DNA from: Seiridium cupressi
Taxonomy: Eukaryota; Ascomycota; Sordariomycetes; Amphisphaeriales; Sporocadaceae
DNA: 64,000 bases
Direction: 5' to 3'
NCBI GenBank assembly: GCA_036674765.1
Contig: JARVKI010000011.1
Span: forward strand, 1 to 64,000
This document shows positions 1 to 12,755 of the stretch, in pieces (position 1 is the stretch's first letter; each line of letters begins with the position of its first letter). The notes beneath the pieces were generated by a model. It did not search any database. It was not told where the DNA came from and saw only the letters and a program-made list of their open reading frames with translations. The position numbers and the translations under genes were made by a program.

Positions 1-72
<72 letters not shown>
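1..72. repeat. Poly-C homopolymer at window edge
   Basis: The first 72 bases are all C and then change abruptly to normal sequence. Fungal telomeres are usually CCCTAA repeats, so this is not a telomere. A homopolymer of this length at a sequence edge is most likely an assembly or sequencing artefact. Confidence 0.9.
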
Positions 73-73
<1 letters not shown>

Positions 74-2020
74 CAGCCTTGATAGTGGACTCTACACTAT
101 TTCATGAAGACAAAGTTGCTGCCCACTCAACGATGGTTCAGCCTACCAAAGTGTCAAGTTCCACACAAATTGTGTTCAGAATGCTGTACCTTTGCTGTTT
201 GTGTTGAATGTGGTTGGCCGGTACGCCTCACTGTGGCTGTACACTGGGAGCCCTCCCATATAGTAAGTCTAACTAATCTACCGATTACATTACTACCTTT
301 TGATATACGTGTAAGAAATCTCTTATAACTAACATCTTGGTCAGTCTCCACATCCCTTCGAAAGGAAAATTGTCTAACTCACTCTGGTTGACTCATAATT
401 CTGATCAGAAGTTCCAGCGATGACTTGTCGTTATCTTTTAGTAAGTTGTAGGCATTGAAGGGCAAGTCCGAGTAACCACAGTTGAGACAAATAATACTAA
501 AGCTTGTAATCCTGCATCTTGTCAGTGTAATCCATCACCTCACAAGGGCTGCCAGTACATAAATGGCAATGAAGTGTGGGCGGCGTATATAAGTGACATG
601 GATTGTTTTCGTGATCTGACAGTTAATCCGCGATACAATTGTTTCAAATTGGGTATTCATAGCGGGGCCTGTAATTGTTAGAGTCGTGACACGTGCCCAA
701 GAGGATATCGAGACCGTCCTCACTTGCCAACAATGATGGCTACTCCCTTATTCCAGGAACGAAACCCTTGTCTCTCAGTCCCACCATAGATAACCACCAT
801 GAGCCTCTGATCTCTTTGTCGAGGGAGGGTGGGACAAGAGATTGAATCGCTCTAAAATGTGGAACCTGTGTAACATTACCACACTGCAGCCGTTGCCCAA
901 TGATGGTCATATTCTAAGATCCTCTGAGGCGGCTGGTGGTTGTGCCAGAGGAGGTAGTTCGGATTGTGCCGCTAATGCTTATATTCATCCGTAAGACTCA
1001 AATTGAAGACGTTTGTCCATATCCAGCGTGATAGGTGTTAAGTAACGGCGCTGTACACCCCCTGATTGGTTACAGAAACTACATCAAACTCCAATTACAA
1101 GTTGCAATGAAGAAGCTACAGCACCCCGACTCTTTCCTCAAATCACGCGAGACAGAATCGAACTGTGTGCGCCTGTCAAGATAATAAATCTCGCCTAATT
1201 GTATTATATACAAGCAGTGAAAGTTGCATTGAGAACACTGTCGGTAACCAGTTGATCTTTATACGAGAAAGAACATTCCGCGGCTTAGCTCTTACACCTT
1301 TAAACCGACAATAAACACTCATCATTTCAGTCATTCGGGGCCTCAAATTTCAGGTCTCATTTACTTTACGGTTACGGACTCGGTAGACCGGCTAGTCGCT
1401 GGGGAGGACGAGTTCATCGACGATAGTTTGCTAATTCTGAGGGAGGTTTGGCAACCAGTTTCAGGAAGCGGTAACCAAGTACATTTCCCTCACACGTTTG
1501 TTATCCCTACAGTGACTTCCAATATCACAGTTTCTCCGATGACCACAGCATCACTACTTCGACTATCTCTTCGGTGTGGTACTAAGAGTATTGTGGGTGT
1601 CGATCTTCAAACCTTTCCACCCTCAAGGCGAAAAATTCCAAGACCTCCAATTCCGCAGCTGACGAGGCAGATATTGTCTTATTAAGCAACCCAAGGAAAA
1701 GATTCAAGGATTCTTGAGTTTTAAACCGATTCAAACGGGTCTTAACCAGAGCGGCTGAGCCAAGGTAGCAAAAACCAAATCGGGTTTCAGGGTACAGAAG
1801 GGCGATCTGGGTGTTCTGTGCTATCCTCTTCCCGGCTTGCTTCTAGGCCTTCAGGGGCCGTGACCGGTAGGTGTAACGAAAAGGCTCTGACTGTCAACAG
1901 ATATTCCTGCCCTCATTTGTACAGATCATGTCGAGTAAAACGCAGAAAGCCACGCACGGAATACCAAGAGTTGACTGTAGCTGGTCTTCTTCGCTATCAC
2001 GAGTATAAATACACAGAAAG
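73..2020. other. Intergenic, no gene recognised
   Basis: Only short open frames with no codon bias, no recognisable domain and no convincing splice structure are present. I see nothing that I can name. Confidence 0.6.
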
Positions 2021-2425
2021 TCACATATAAACATAGAGCAGATAGGCTGAATGCAATCCGGCCAGGGCGAGCTTCAGTCTTGTGCAAGTCCGCCTCTTCG
2101 TTATTACCATGCGACTCATCATAACCTTTTCTTCAAATAGAACCAATGCAACCACACCGGCGTACCTCCACCAATCATATTCCTGGGCAGCATGAATGAA
2201 TATCTGGCTGAAGTATGTACGCCGAGACATGAAATCGTCGCTGCGGCGACGAATCACCTCCCAGGCGTGACGAGCCACATCATCCTCTGGAACTTGCTTC
2301 TGTCGGGGAACCGGATGTGACGCAGATGCAGATGCAGTCTCCTTCTTGTCCTGGCCCTGCTGCGCCTTGTGCTTATACTGGAACATGTCGCACACGACCA
2401 ATAGTAAGCAGGGGAGCGCCGCCAT
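2021..2425 (-). CDS. Probable small membrane-anchored protein
   Basis: The reading frame encodes about 134 residues from the first in-frame ATG (2425-2423); the upstream part of the frame has only non-ATG starts. The N-terminus MAALPCLLLVVCDMF is hydrophobic and fits a signal anchor. A charged stretch follows, then a helical segment rich in Arg, Asp and Trp, then a second hydrophobic stretch. Codons in the first 110 residues mostly end in G or C, as in the secure genes of this window, which is the main evidence for coding. I do not recognise the family. The 3' end is uncertain: codon bias fades after the WWRYAG segment, and a GTACGC donor-like site there could start an intron that changes the C-terminus. 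It stands alone in a gene-poor stretch. Confidence 0.45.
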   Translation of the reverse strand: MAALPCLLLVVCDMFQYKHKAQQGQDKKETASASASHPVPRQKQVPEDDVARHAWEVIRRRSDDFMSRRTYFSQIFIHAAQEYDWWRYAGVVALVLFEEKVMMSRMVITKRRTCTRLKLALAGLHSAYLLYVYM

Positions 2426-3659
2426 AACAGCCGTCACTTCACATCTCAAATTACGCTTTGGCCTTGCAGCGGATAACTTCTTGTCTAGTCTCCCAGCTGA
2501 GTGCCCCCTCCGCCTGGTTCGAAATATTGCAGCTCAACTAAGGACTGGTCGTGGAGCTGACCTGGGCTGACTTCAGCAGGACTCGCTACCGTTTAGGGAC
2601 GAAGATCGTGAACATTATCGTAATAGCGTCTGGTTCAAGATACACCTTGCGGGAACTGAGATGCTTCTACTTCTGGGGTTCTTACGAGGACTTCCTACGC
2701 GATGATTTTACTAGATGCGTATTCAAGAAGCTGGAGAGCGATCATGTTGAGGGCTTCCTGGGGCGGCGGGAGCGGCACACTCATCTGTCCGTCGAGCTTA
2801 TTTGTCCGTGTCTAGGGGAACACGCGTCCTAGTTGCTTTTATTCCAGCTATTGTCTTGAGCGGTGCCATGAAGATGGCTCGAAGCGAAGTTACTATCTCG
2901 GGCTTCCTGGAGGTCGAATTGAATCACGGCCACGTTGGCTGTCTGAGCTGACGTGTCGCTTATCTACCATTGACTAGAGCGGAAGGGCGGAAGAGGAGAT
3001 AGTAAAGCGCGTGAGAGCGGCCAGACATGGTAAAATAGTTATCAAAGAGACGGTGATTTCATTGTCGAGCAGGTCGGTATCATCGTCTTGGGTCGAGGAA
3101 AAAAAAGGTCGGTGCCAGAGGACGGGTTCGGATCGAATTGGGAGGTAAGGCGGGTGGAGGCTGCTTGGATTAATCAACGATGGCAACACATGAATTACAG
3201 TTCCATTCAGCTGCATTCTGGGGAAGCTGGAGATGCCTGGAGTCCACATTGTTTGTATGGAGTCGTAACCGGAGTCCTGGGATGGGTCAGACTGGAGTCG
3301 AACTACCTCGATCCAGCTGGAGGCTCTAACCTCCAGGCCAAGAACTACACCAGCCGAAGCTTGAGATGGATGGATGCGTATGGGCCCTTCCCGCAATGGA
3401 GACAGAGGCACACACACACACTCGGCAAGAGAAGATCTGAGATGGCTTCGGTTGGTGGAGTCCTTCCCGCTGTCCGACCAAAGTTTAAACAGCTGGAATG
3501 GTGTTCCAAGTGGGCTTCACCCGTGACCGTCTAACAAAATCTCCATATGTTCGAAATTGGAAGACAATACAAAAGCAAAACCCGCAGCCAGGACGAACCA
3601 CTTCTCCAGCAGAAAAAAACATCGTCCGGCTGACTGTACGAGAGGCACCGCAACGACAG

Positions 3660-3660
<1 letters not shown>

Positions 3661-3693
<33 letters not shown>

Positions 3694-3700
3694 ACGCACA
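3661..3700. repeat. (CA)n microsatellite
   Basis: Fourteen perfect CA units (3661-3688) followed by an imperfect tail with TA and GC interruptions. A shorter CA run lies at about 3409-3420. Confidence 0.95.
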
Positions 3701-4325
3701 AGCGAGATTCGACGGCCGTCACTAATTTTGCTCCAATTCGACTCGGCTTTGTCTTGACTCGCCCGACAAGCGGAAAACTCAAAGTTTTACCCAACCAGGC
3801 AACATATCATCATTACGACTGCATTGACTTGACAGCCAAGGCCTCGAAACGTGCCCATCGCACCCAAGGCCGAAAGCCCATTCCGCCCTTCGGAAAGCAA
3901 GCGGACAACGCCCGATCTTGGTGTCGGTGCGGGTGTCAGAGCTCGCGCCTCACCTTGCATCCGATATCGACAATCCCACGATCTGGCATCAAGGCATGAC
4001 ACTTTTCCTGGGAACGTGCGATAGCCCGGACGAAAATAACTCGCGCGACCAAGAGCAGGTTGGCGCGTCTCGTCTCAGTTTCCCCTCGATCTTGCCTGAC
4101 TCGAGCAACGGTTTGACGTATTCACTGGAGTCAGGGTCCCCCCCATCGCTTGAAGGAATAGCGTTCCGGCGGTGAGCCTATCCGGGTTAGACCGAACCAA
4201 GCCTTGGAAAAAGAAGCGCGACAGCGAGGCCGAACTTGAACCCAATAATGCCACACTAACAATAGTCCCCTGATCCTAGCGCTAGTGGCCGAGAAAGGCA
4301 CGAGGCGAAGCAGGCTCAGTATTTG

Positions 4326-4344
4326 ATAATAATAATAATAATAA
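4326..4344. repeat. (ATA)n trinucleotide repeat
   Basis: About six ATA units in tandem within non-coding sequence. Confidence 0.9.
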
Positions 4345-6504
4345 CAACGACAGCATCGTGAACCGCAATGTCCCTGCGCATGAAGCGAGCGAGGACACCA
4401 TCCGGCCGATTCTAGTGGTCGTCGTATCGCTAAGATTACGCAATGCGCTAGAGGTGAATAGGAAAGGGGACGCGCTCCGCAAGTGATGCTGCGAAGCCAC
4501 CGCAAGGAATCGTCTGCTATCCGGAGACCAGACTCAACACTTCGTACAGGCTAGTTCCTCACCTACCAGCCTCATTCAGGTGAGAATGCCTTCTGAAGCC
4601 GTTGTGCAGCCCCCGGGTGAAATGGCAACAAGTTGTGGGATCATGCACAAAACTGGGTATACTCCCCTGCACAAAGTCGAATATACTCACTCGCCTGCCA
4701 CAACAAGCGTTCCATTGCGGCTAATCCCGGCCTGAGCACAGCGTTTTGAACGTGCAACGAGGTCCGGTAGGGGGAGAGATTGTAATCATTATTAATAGGT
4801 AATTAATCATGTCGATACATCCCACGCTCAAAACGTGCTTGGCAGGGTCATTTCGGGATCTGTTCGCGGCAGTTCAGAAGCATGCAGATCTGTGATAGTT
4901 TTGATCTACGATGATGATAGAATGGCCAAGTCTGTCTCATCGTGCCACTGACAGGAACGAGATGCTTCCTGGACGTTCGCCGTCAGCAGGTAGAGGACGT
5001 TGCTGAAGCTCTCAAGCTACCTATTATACTTGCACTTTAGGACATCAGTTGATACTCGCTGTAGAGGGTGCCCATACATAAAGCTTCGGCACGATATCCG
5101 TGCTTAGTAAAGTAGTTGCCAATCATGTTGTACATGTACATAGGTATTCAGCAAGAGCAGTCGTTGCAGAATCCTGGTAGAATCATCGGATCTAAACAGG
5201 GCTTTAGAGGGTCCTCAATTACCCGAACCGTGAACTTACCAAAGCTTTTCGGCAGCCTCCCGACAATAGTGTTGTTGGGCCCAGCCTAGGACCACAATAA
5301 GGCCGACTCTTTTTTGCAAAGAAATGATCTTGGTTGTGATGATGGTCACGTTTGATTAGCATTTTGGCTAAACATGGTGTCAGCCGAGGTTGGAATGCGT
5401 TCCGCGTGGTTGGACCTTTGGGTGCCCTTGTAAATGGTCCTACGCGGGATTGAACACACTGGCAATGTTCTCTCCAAGCATTGCTAATGAATGGGTAGCT
5501 TGTTGGAGGGTGTGACAAAGTGTCAAGCCAATGGCGCGAGGTTTGTCATTATCAGATTCATCACCAACCAGGGTTGCAGTGCTTTCAAAACGATCAAATT
5601 GCGCAAGGGGCGCCTATTTCCATGACTCGCATGTGCTTTCGGGCAAAAAGTACCACACCGCCTTGTTGGCTTTTCTTCAATGCGCCAAAAATCATGAATG
5701 GGAGGATGAACCGAGGATGGCTAATTGCATGAACCAAGAGTCAGAGACACAGAGAGAAATCTGTGGGCTGCCTGTGATAATGTGAGACGGTAGTGGTGAC
5801 AGACCGTCCATGAAGTTTCGACACCAGGATATATATACATATAAAGCAAAAAAAGATTTTAAAATTTTTTTATAGAAAAATGACAATAAAAATCAAAAAT
5901 AAAAAGAGCAGGAACACTAGACGAAGCGCTCATGTAGCAACCCAATGCGACTTCAACTCGGCCTAAGCTTGCCATATCTGGTGTAGATGTCATTGAATAC
6001 GAGTCCATCTCTCACAGGTCTCCAACGGGCTATATCATGCTTATACATGCAGCTGCGGGGTTCGTACCGCGCAGGAAATCTCATGAGCACCACAACGACC
6101 AGCAACTCAAGCCGGACGTCGCGAAAGGTTGTGCAAAGTACCTTGCTGTCAGCTTTTATGCTTATGTCAGAATACAAGCCAAATCTTCATGATGTATGGC
6201 ACCTTCATGTCAAGCCAACAGTCAATCTCCAGATGGATACTTGGATGCATATCCTTTCTAGAAGGTCACATAGCTGTGATAGTGGTCATGGGGCTGTGTG
6301 TTTTGTTCTCGCTCGTGGATTGCCCTAGTATGGACTTGCGACGTTCGCGTGAGGTGTTGATGCACAGACTAAGATTTGCGAAACGATCGCCAGCCACCGA
6401 TTTTCTGCGGATTGCCTAGGTTGGCAGTCCGGCCGACTGATTTCTCAGTTCCACGTCAGCAAGGGTAGGCTCATGGGAACGGACATTGGCACCAGCTGAA
6501 CGAT

Positions 6505-6897
6505 GTGTATCCTGACGTCGAGATAGTTATAATCTGTTTCAAGACTGTCGCGAGGAACCAGACTGCTACCCTGGAGCAGATTTCCAAGGAGCTATCGCAT
6601 CATGTTAATAGTCACGCATTCCCCAAGGGCAGGCAATTTGCCGCCGGCATATGGAAAGCGCCATGGACTGTAGCCTCCAACAAGAATGATCACCCATCTC
6701 CGAGGCTTGATGAACACGTTAATTGGCTCTCATCCAGAACACACTTGTGCTCAAGTCTTGCTCCTGCAGGTAAGTCGGGATTTCCGACCGCTCATGCAGA
6801 CGCCCTCCTGGTTTCCATGGAGAATGAATGCTATGGCGCCCTTCGAATTGATGTCAGGACGGTGTCCTGTACGGAAATCATGCGATTGCAAAGATGA
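6505..6897 (+). pseudogene. Weak DUF4279-like fragment
   Basis: An open frame of about 130 codons with no in-frame ATG at its 5' end. The middle has the spaced pattern AFPKGRQF, then GIWKAPW, then LDEHVNWL. This resembles, from memory of the family, the K-G / W / L-x-E-H-x-x-W-L pattern of DUF4279 proteins, which are mostly bacterial. Codon bias is weak and there is no supporting gene structure. It may be a decayed gene or chance; the assignment is a low-confidence inference. Confidence 0.15.
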
Positions 6898-9036
6898 GCG
6901 GACATGAGGATCATCCAAGTTTGATTCATATGTCTCTTCAGCGGAAGCTGCCGTCAGATGTTATCGGCACGGAGGTTATGCAGAATGTCCTTGAGAGATC
7001 GATGAAGGAGGCCGTCCCGAGGTTGCTCGGCGTAAGCTCGGCCAGAGTCAGCTCATGCATTTACTTCAGAATAACGGTAGGCCGTGCACTGATGAATCCG
7101 AATCAGGCATCGCAGGTCTTTACCAAGTTAGACCTAGCCGAGATTTCATTATTCAAAGAGGAAAGGTGTGCTTGACCCTGGGACGGCCTGAACTGTGGAC
7201 GTGTGATGACGTTACGACAAGTCGGCGGAAGAGTCGTGGGAATGCCATTATCCGCCCTTGGAGGCTGGAAGCCCAAGGTTAACCGTTCGACACTCGGAAT
7301 CCTCGGAAGCGCTTCTGTCTGTAGCGTGGCACTTCTGACCGCCTCCTCGACCTGCGATTTGACGCGAGGCTTGGTCAAGACTCTGCCAAAGTTTTGGTAA
7401 AGCACTTGAATTGATGTTTATTTATTGGCGAGCGTTCAGACGGTCTGGGAAACCGGGGCCCTTCAGACCCACCGTAAGGAACGGGTCTCTGCACGTCTTG
7501 CCTTGGAGAGAGCAGAAGCGCCTCCGCTTTTGACAGGGACAACGTTGAGCGCCCCATCGAACCCAGAGCCGGGTGTAGTCAAGACGACGCGTCGGAAATA
7601 ATCCTAGCGTTCCGATTCGATCATGGTACTTTGAGTCGAATGGTTGGCAACTGCACGAAACGTCGCATAGGATGATGGCTGCCGACATCGTGATATGGCC
7701 GAGCAGGAGGGCAGCGCTCTCCTTTCTCCTGCCTTGGAGGACATTGAGGAATTTGCAAAATAATTAGGTAGGACTGCCCCCAGCAAAGCTTGAATGGCAG
7801 CCCGGCTGTAGTTACATGGCCATGTGGTGAGTGGAGCTATGAGGCTTTCGCAGGGTCCTTGGTAGGGACGTTTGTGAGGGTGTATGGACCCATTCGCTAG
7901 AACCCCAATCGAAGAATGGAATTGTGTGTAGCCTCATCCGCCGCATGTTACACAAAATGGGTCTTGAAGCTGAACGCCCATCAGCCTCATCTTCGGAATG
8001 CGGCGTCTAGTGCCAGGTGCCTGGCGTGCGACGGGATCCCGACTAAATGGAGCACGTTGGCAACTCTCCTTCAACGGGGCATTGCTTGGGTGTCCACCTG
8101 GCTCTGTATGTCGAGGTCCTTGATCACCACAGCCATCGACAGGTATTGACTTATCCCAAGTGCAATTCCTCGGTGGGCAGCTGTCGGCTTTACCACTGGA
8201 GAAGGGGCCTGCAGCCGTTAGCTAGTCACCTGGGATGCATCTCCATAATGCTGCTGCCCATGCTACGCCGTTGATGCGAGGAAGAAAGAGAGTGAAGCGC
8301 ATGGCCCCCAAATACGTTTGTCCTATCCTTGACCTTGCGGTGGATCCGATTCCTTGGCAGGCAATGTCTTGAAACATGTCGCCAATAAGGTGAGAAGGCG
8401 ACTCCATTCGCCGTGGTTTCGCACCAAGCTGCAGATGAATATCAAAGCACCTCTGGGCGCGCGCCCTTGTCATGGCAAGATCCAGGATAGTAGACCGAGC
8501 CACCGCTGGCGACGTTTGGAAGCGACGACGCGTCCTGGCTCAACAATATTATACGTAATCCAGATGGCCTCGGGATCATTCTTTTGGCCCTGGGACCATG
8601 GAAGAATGGCCGAAGATGCTCTGGATATGCGGGCCATTCTCAGGGCTCAACAGGGAACAAGGATGATGCTTTGGGCGCTTTAGCATTGTTTTGCTTGACT
8701 CGTGGGTCTTTCCGTAACGCACGACATCCAGCCATCGTGAATCGAGAATGGTAAGATGCCATACAAGAGCCCCTATCCCAGGCGCGTAACAGCCTACCAT
8801 ATTACACTGCGTTGAAACACTTTTGTCCCATAGTTCCTGGCTGGAATTCCATCTAGGTCAGGCGGCCAAGGATTTGATAGAGACTCGGACTACATTATGC
8901 AACTCGCGAGCCGCGCAACGAGGCCGAGGAAAATCCTGCCCACTATGCTCTAAGGCTTTTAGCGTCTTGGTTAGAGCCAAGTACCGCTACATGGAGTGGT
9001 TGGCAGATCCATGGGTGCGCTAGCCTGCACCAGCAT

Positions 9037-9059
9037 ACGGTAGAGTTTGGCTCTACCGT
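9037..9059. other. Perfect 9-bp hairpin
   Basis: The arms ACGGTAGAG and CTCTACCGT are perfect reverse complements separated by five bases (TTTGG). There is no T-run after it and no adjacent gene, so no role is assigned. Confidence 0.7.
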
Positions 9060-10452
9060 GGGGGGCGTTCCTGTCAGTTTATTATGGATGTGCCGTGCCG
9101 TGCCCCATCTCGCTGCCGTGTATGGTTGCGACTCTTTTTACCCGGTCCAGCAACGCTCACAAGAGAACTATGATATCAGCATAGGTAGTAGAGCATATGC
9201 GTCTCAAGCAGCAGCGGTCGACACCATGGCAGATTTGGCTTTGCTCTCGACTTGTTTCGGCCAGCCAAGCAGATGGTTCTCTAGCGTGCCGTCACTAGTA
9301 CACCCATTCTTTGACTTGGGGCACAGTACACCGCCATGTACGAGTCACCTGAGATTACAGGAGTGCAATGTAACTTCTAGTGTTACGCTAATATTGGTCA
9401 ACTTATTTTGTAACAAGTGAGAACGTCAAGGACGCCACGAGAAGCCTACGCAATTTGCTCAGATAGCGATGCGGCCGAGTGCCTGTAGTCGCTGTGATGC
9501 TCGACGCGGTTCTGAGTTCTGAACGCCGCATACTCCGTATTGTCGTTGACCCACTCGCTGTGGACTCCTGGGAATAGTATAATCATCTGCTTTCGCCCGC
9601 GGCTCTACTCCACCGCGATCTCAATTGAATTGAGCGGGGCCTTATATTCCACACGAAATCTCAACATCGTCAACATCATGGCAGCACGCGATATCCAATG
9701 TCCTTCGGCAGGCAAACTCTTGGTAGGCTCATGGTCCCTGTTGCATTTGCCGTCCGTCGCGTGTCTGGCGGCGGTAATGTGATCGGAAAACTCACAGGAG
9801 AGACGGAGAAAGCCGTCGACGTGTCTTCCCAACCTCAATGGCTACCAAGAACACCCTCCCATCGAATTGCCTTACTGCTGTTGATTCACATCCCAGTCAG
9901 ATCAGTATGCGCTGACGAACCGCAGTTGCGCAAAGAGTACGCGCAATCAGGAGGAGCACCCCTATCTTCTAAATGATCAAGATCCCTGCGACACATGTAT
10001 CGAGTATCGAGCAAGCGCTCATCCCACCTGAGACATGCCTGTGTACTAGCCACGGATAATCCGGCTGCGGAACTCAACTAGTTAGTAGACGCGTACATTG
10101 GACCAGTATAACAAGCACAACAAAAGTTCGAATCGTTGCACAAAATATCTCGTCGACATGCGGCGCACCGCCGATATGCATACCCGCACATAGTGCTGAG
10201 CGCATCACTCTGCCAGGTTGGGTTTACAATTCCTGATTGGCTCGTCACTAATCCAATTTGGTACGGCTCACCTGATGCTCACATTCTTCCATGTCTTATC
10301 GTATCGGAGGTTGTACGGAAGCCAGCAAGTGCGGACGGGATATGGCCGACAGGGTCTGTACCTATTCACGAGTAATTCAACACTGATTTGTCTACGAATT
10401 ACGACAAGGAAGGACGTGGCGTAGAACAGACAAGCCCATCACATGGCAGAGC

Positions 10453-10482
10453 GCAAGCAAGCAAGCAAGCAAGCAAGCAAGC
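10453..10482. repeat. (GCAA)n tetranucleotide repeat
   Basis: About seven and a half perfect GCAA units in non-coding DNA. Confidence 0.95.
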
Positions 10483-11100
10483 CTTGCTCTTGAGCTGGCA
10501 AGCTTATGCCCATGGACCGCGGATTGATAGCGCTCAGCGCTACAATCCCACGTGTCTGTCAAGCGCGGCTATGGGTTAAAGAGAGCGATGGACTCGGCTG
10601 GTCGGCCTCAAAATAGCTGCAATGTGTGCAAGAAGTACAGGAGAGGCATTGATTGGGCTTCCATGGACCATGAGCTGTCAACACCGGAGCTGCAACCCAA
10701 GAGATCGTGAGGTTTAGCCTGAGCTCGTGTACATGTTGCAGCACGTACAGTAGTAGTTGCGCATAAACCAACCCATCGCATCACCATTTGGCTAGTCTAT
10801 CGCCAGGCAAAGGAACATTAATCAGTGATTAGTCGTCAAGCAAGGCCCCCCATAACCCAGACAGTCTACCCTAGCATGATAGGATCCTTTCATGTTCCTG
10901 GGGAGCCTGCCCATTCGGTCACCCATCAGCCCATTTGTTCCCAGACTACCAAGTACCTCCCGTGTGCTTGCCGACACACACTACATACCACGAAACGATG
11001 CCCACGATCTACTTCAGACTGTACCTATTTCTCTAAGGTCCCAAAGTATTTCCGGCCGTCGTACTCGCGAATCACCAAGGTGCAAAGCGGCCTTCCATCC

Positions 11101-11191
11101 TCTCGCTCTCTTCTTTCTCTCTCTCTCCCTCTCTCTCCCCCTTTCCCTCGCCCTCTCGCTCTTCCATCTCTTCTCTCTACTCCCAACTTCG
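11101..11191 (+). repeat. CT-rich pyrimidine tract
   Basis: Nearly uninterrupted C and T with several (CT)n runs, about 1.6 kb upstream of the C2H2 start codon. This is typical of fungal core promoter or initiator regions. Confidence 0.8.
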
Positions 11192-11637
11192 TCCACGATA
11201 GGCCCGATCTGTCGAGCCGCGTCGTTTCATTGCGAGGAAAGACCCTTGACCAGCACGGGAGACAAGCCACAGCTGTCGAGACGCGTGACGTACGTACCTA
11301 TTTCCTTTGTGGAACGACCCATATCCATTTCTGTACAGGCTGGTGGATATCTGTCTGGTGCGCTCCATTCTGGCGTTGAACCCTTCCTCCTCCCATTCCG
11401 TGCTTTCTACCCTACCCGCGCGCACCGGTGCCCCATCCTGCATGACAGCACACGCTGCACATCTCACCTTGCCCTGCACACGGCTTGTGTGCGCAACCTC
11501 TCTGGTCCCACTTGCCACCTGCCTCCCACCCTCCCTGAGCTGTGGCCAAGGTGTGCGCGCCAGTTGACAAGTCTCACCTGCTCGTGCACAACTTCCTGTG
11601 CATTTTGTGCTTTTAATTATCCCAGCGACGCCATCGG

Positions 11638-11655
11638 CCCCCCCCCCCCCCCCCC
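11638..11655. repeat. Poly-C run
   Basis: Eighteen consecutive C residues inside the upstream region of the C2H2 gene. The length may be imprecise in the assembly. Confidence 0.9.
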
Positions 11656-12755
11656 TTTGCATCCCGCTAAAAGAAAAAAAAGCCCGCAGTTTGCAGAAAC
11701 GGAGACGCAATCCACTTAGCCGATAAACGGTCCTTGACGGCACTCGACTCGTGGCCCACCCTCCTGCGCAGGTCTCGATACGTACCTGCCTGATTTTTTT
11801 TCCTCGTCCTCGCCAGTTGAGATCGAACTACTTTGTACCTGAACCTTCGCCGCGCTCTCTGCTTTCCTGCTCGTCGACCGAAGAAAAAATCAATTTCTCA
11901 AGCGAACAAAAACCTGACAGGCTGCCTACACCCAGACCAGAAGCAGGCCGACCGAGGAAATTTTCTGCGCTGTCCAAAAAGAGGCAAGACACGGCCGAAA
12001 AAATAAAAAGAAGTCGGCATCCTCGAGAGGATCCATTTCTCCACTTTACAAACAACTCCTTCCATTCCACCTTTCGGACCCCATCAGCAGCGACGAGTCG
12101 CCCGCTCACGGCTCAAGCCTCAAGCCTCTTCTCTGTCGCTGATTCTTTTCATCCCTCTAAGCCCACTTCCCACTTATAGCAACCGGGTTTTTGGTATTGG
12201 AGCCTCATCAACTACCTTCATCCACCAGCTCCATCTGTCCCCAATTGTTACCCCAAAAACACCAACCGCCATTCCCCTCATCACCCAAGTTTTTTTTTGA
12301 AACTATCACGGGTTTTGCATCCATCACCACGTCGCGGCTTCAACCAATTCTCTCAACACTGGCGGCAGCTACACCTTCTTCACGTCAGGTATCAGTGGAG
12401 GATTTTTCTGGACTTTTGTCTCTGTGCTAGCCGACCTCGGGTTAATACTGCTCCCTTCGACGACCGCCAACGTCGAACAATCGCGTCTTTCGTGTCTGTG
12501 TTGTTCCCTCGACGCGCCGTGCATTCATCTGCATCCCCGTCGCCTGCAACGGTTGTGCATTGGACATTCGCGACTTAATTGTTCTTCTGAGTCTGTTCGG
12601 AAAGCCAATTGAACCTTGTTACTGTGGTACGTGGGAGAGAAGAATAATAAAAAACCCATCAACGCTGTTGACGTGTTTTTGTTTGTTCTACAACTATACG
12701 AGTCCTTGCGCACCAGCAACTACGGACTCACCCACCTATTACGTTCTCCTGGGTT

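Larger units (their letters stand above)
2426..10840. other. Gene-poor region with microsatellites
   Basis: Eight kilobases without a secure gene. Open frames are short, overlap on both strands and lack the G/C-ending codon pattern of the real genes. It holds the (CA)n, (AAT)n and (GCAA)n repeats, a 9-bp hairpin near 9.05 kb, an AT-rich patch at about 5.84-5.91 kb, and one weak domain-like fragment near 6.5-6.9 kb, each listed separately. No transposase, reverse transcriptase or integrase motif was seen, so decayed transposons are possible but not shown. Confidence 0.55.
10841..12755 (+). promoter_or_regulatory. Promoter and long leader of the C2H2 gene
   Basis: The 1.9 kb before the C2H2 gene is strongly pyrimidine-rich, with a dense CT tract at about 11101-11191, a C18 run at 11638-11655 and a T9 run near 12290. 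Such tracts are common at fungal transcription starts and in the long leaders of regulatory genes. Many short open frames overlap here, including one of 275 codons at 10892-11719, but their Pro/Leu/Ser-rich content follows the base composition. I read them as leader or promoter sequence, not as proteins. The exact transcription start and any leader introns cannot be placed by eye. Confidence 0.5.

Noticed and set aside
3088..3534. Overlapping frames of about 147 codons on both strands
   Set aside because: Both strands are open over the same interval, neither has a domain, and the plus frame encodes repeats from a CA tract.
10120..10145. GTTCGAATC-like T-loop suggesting a tRNA
   Set aside because: No matching acceptor stem, D-arm or anticodon arm could be built around it.
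10892..11719. 275-codon frame before the C2H2 gene
   Set aside because: It lies over the CT-rich and poly-C leader; its Ser/Leu/Pro content follows base composition and no splice or domain evidence supports it.
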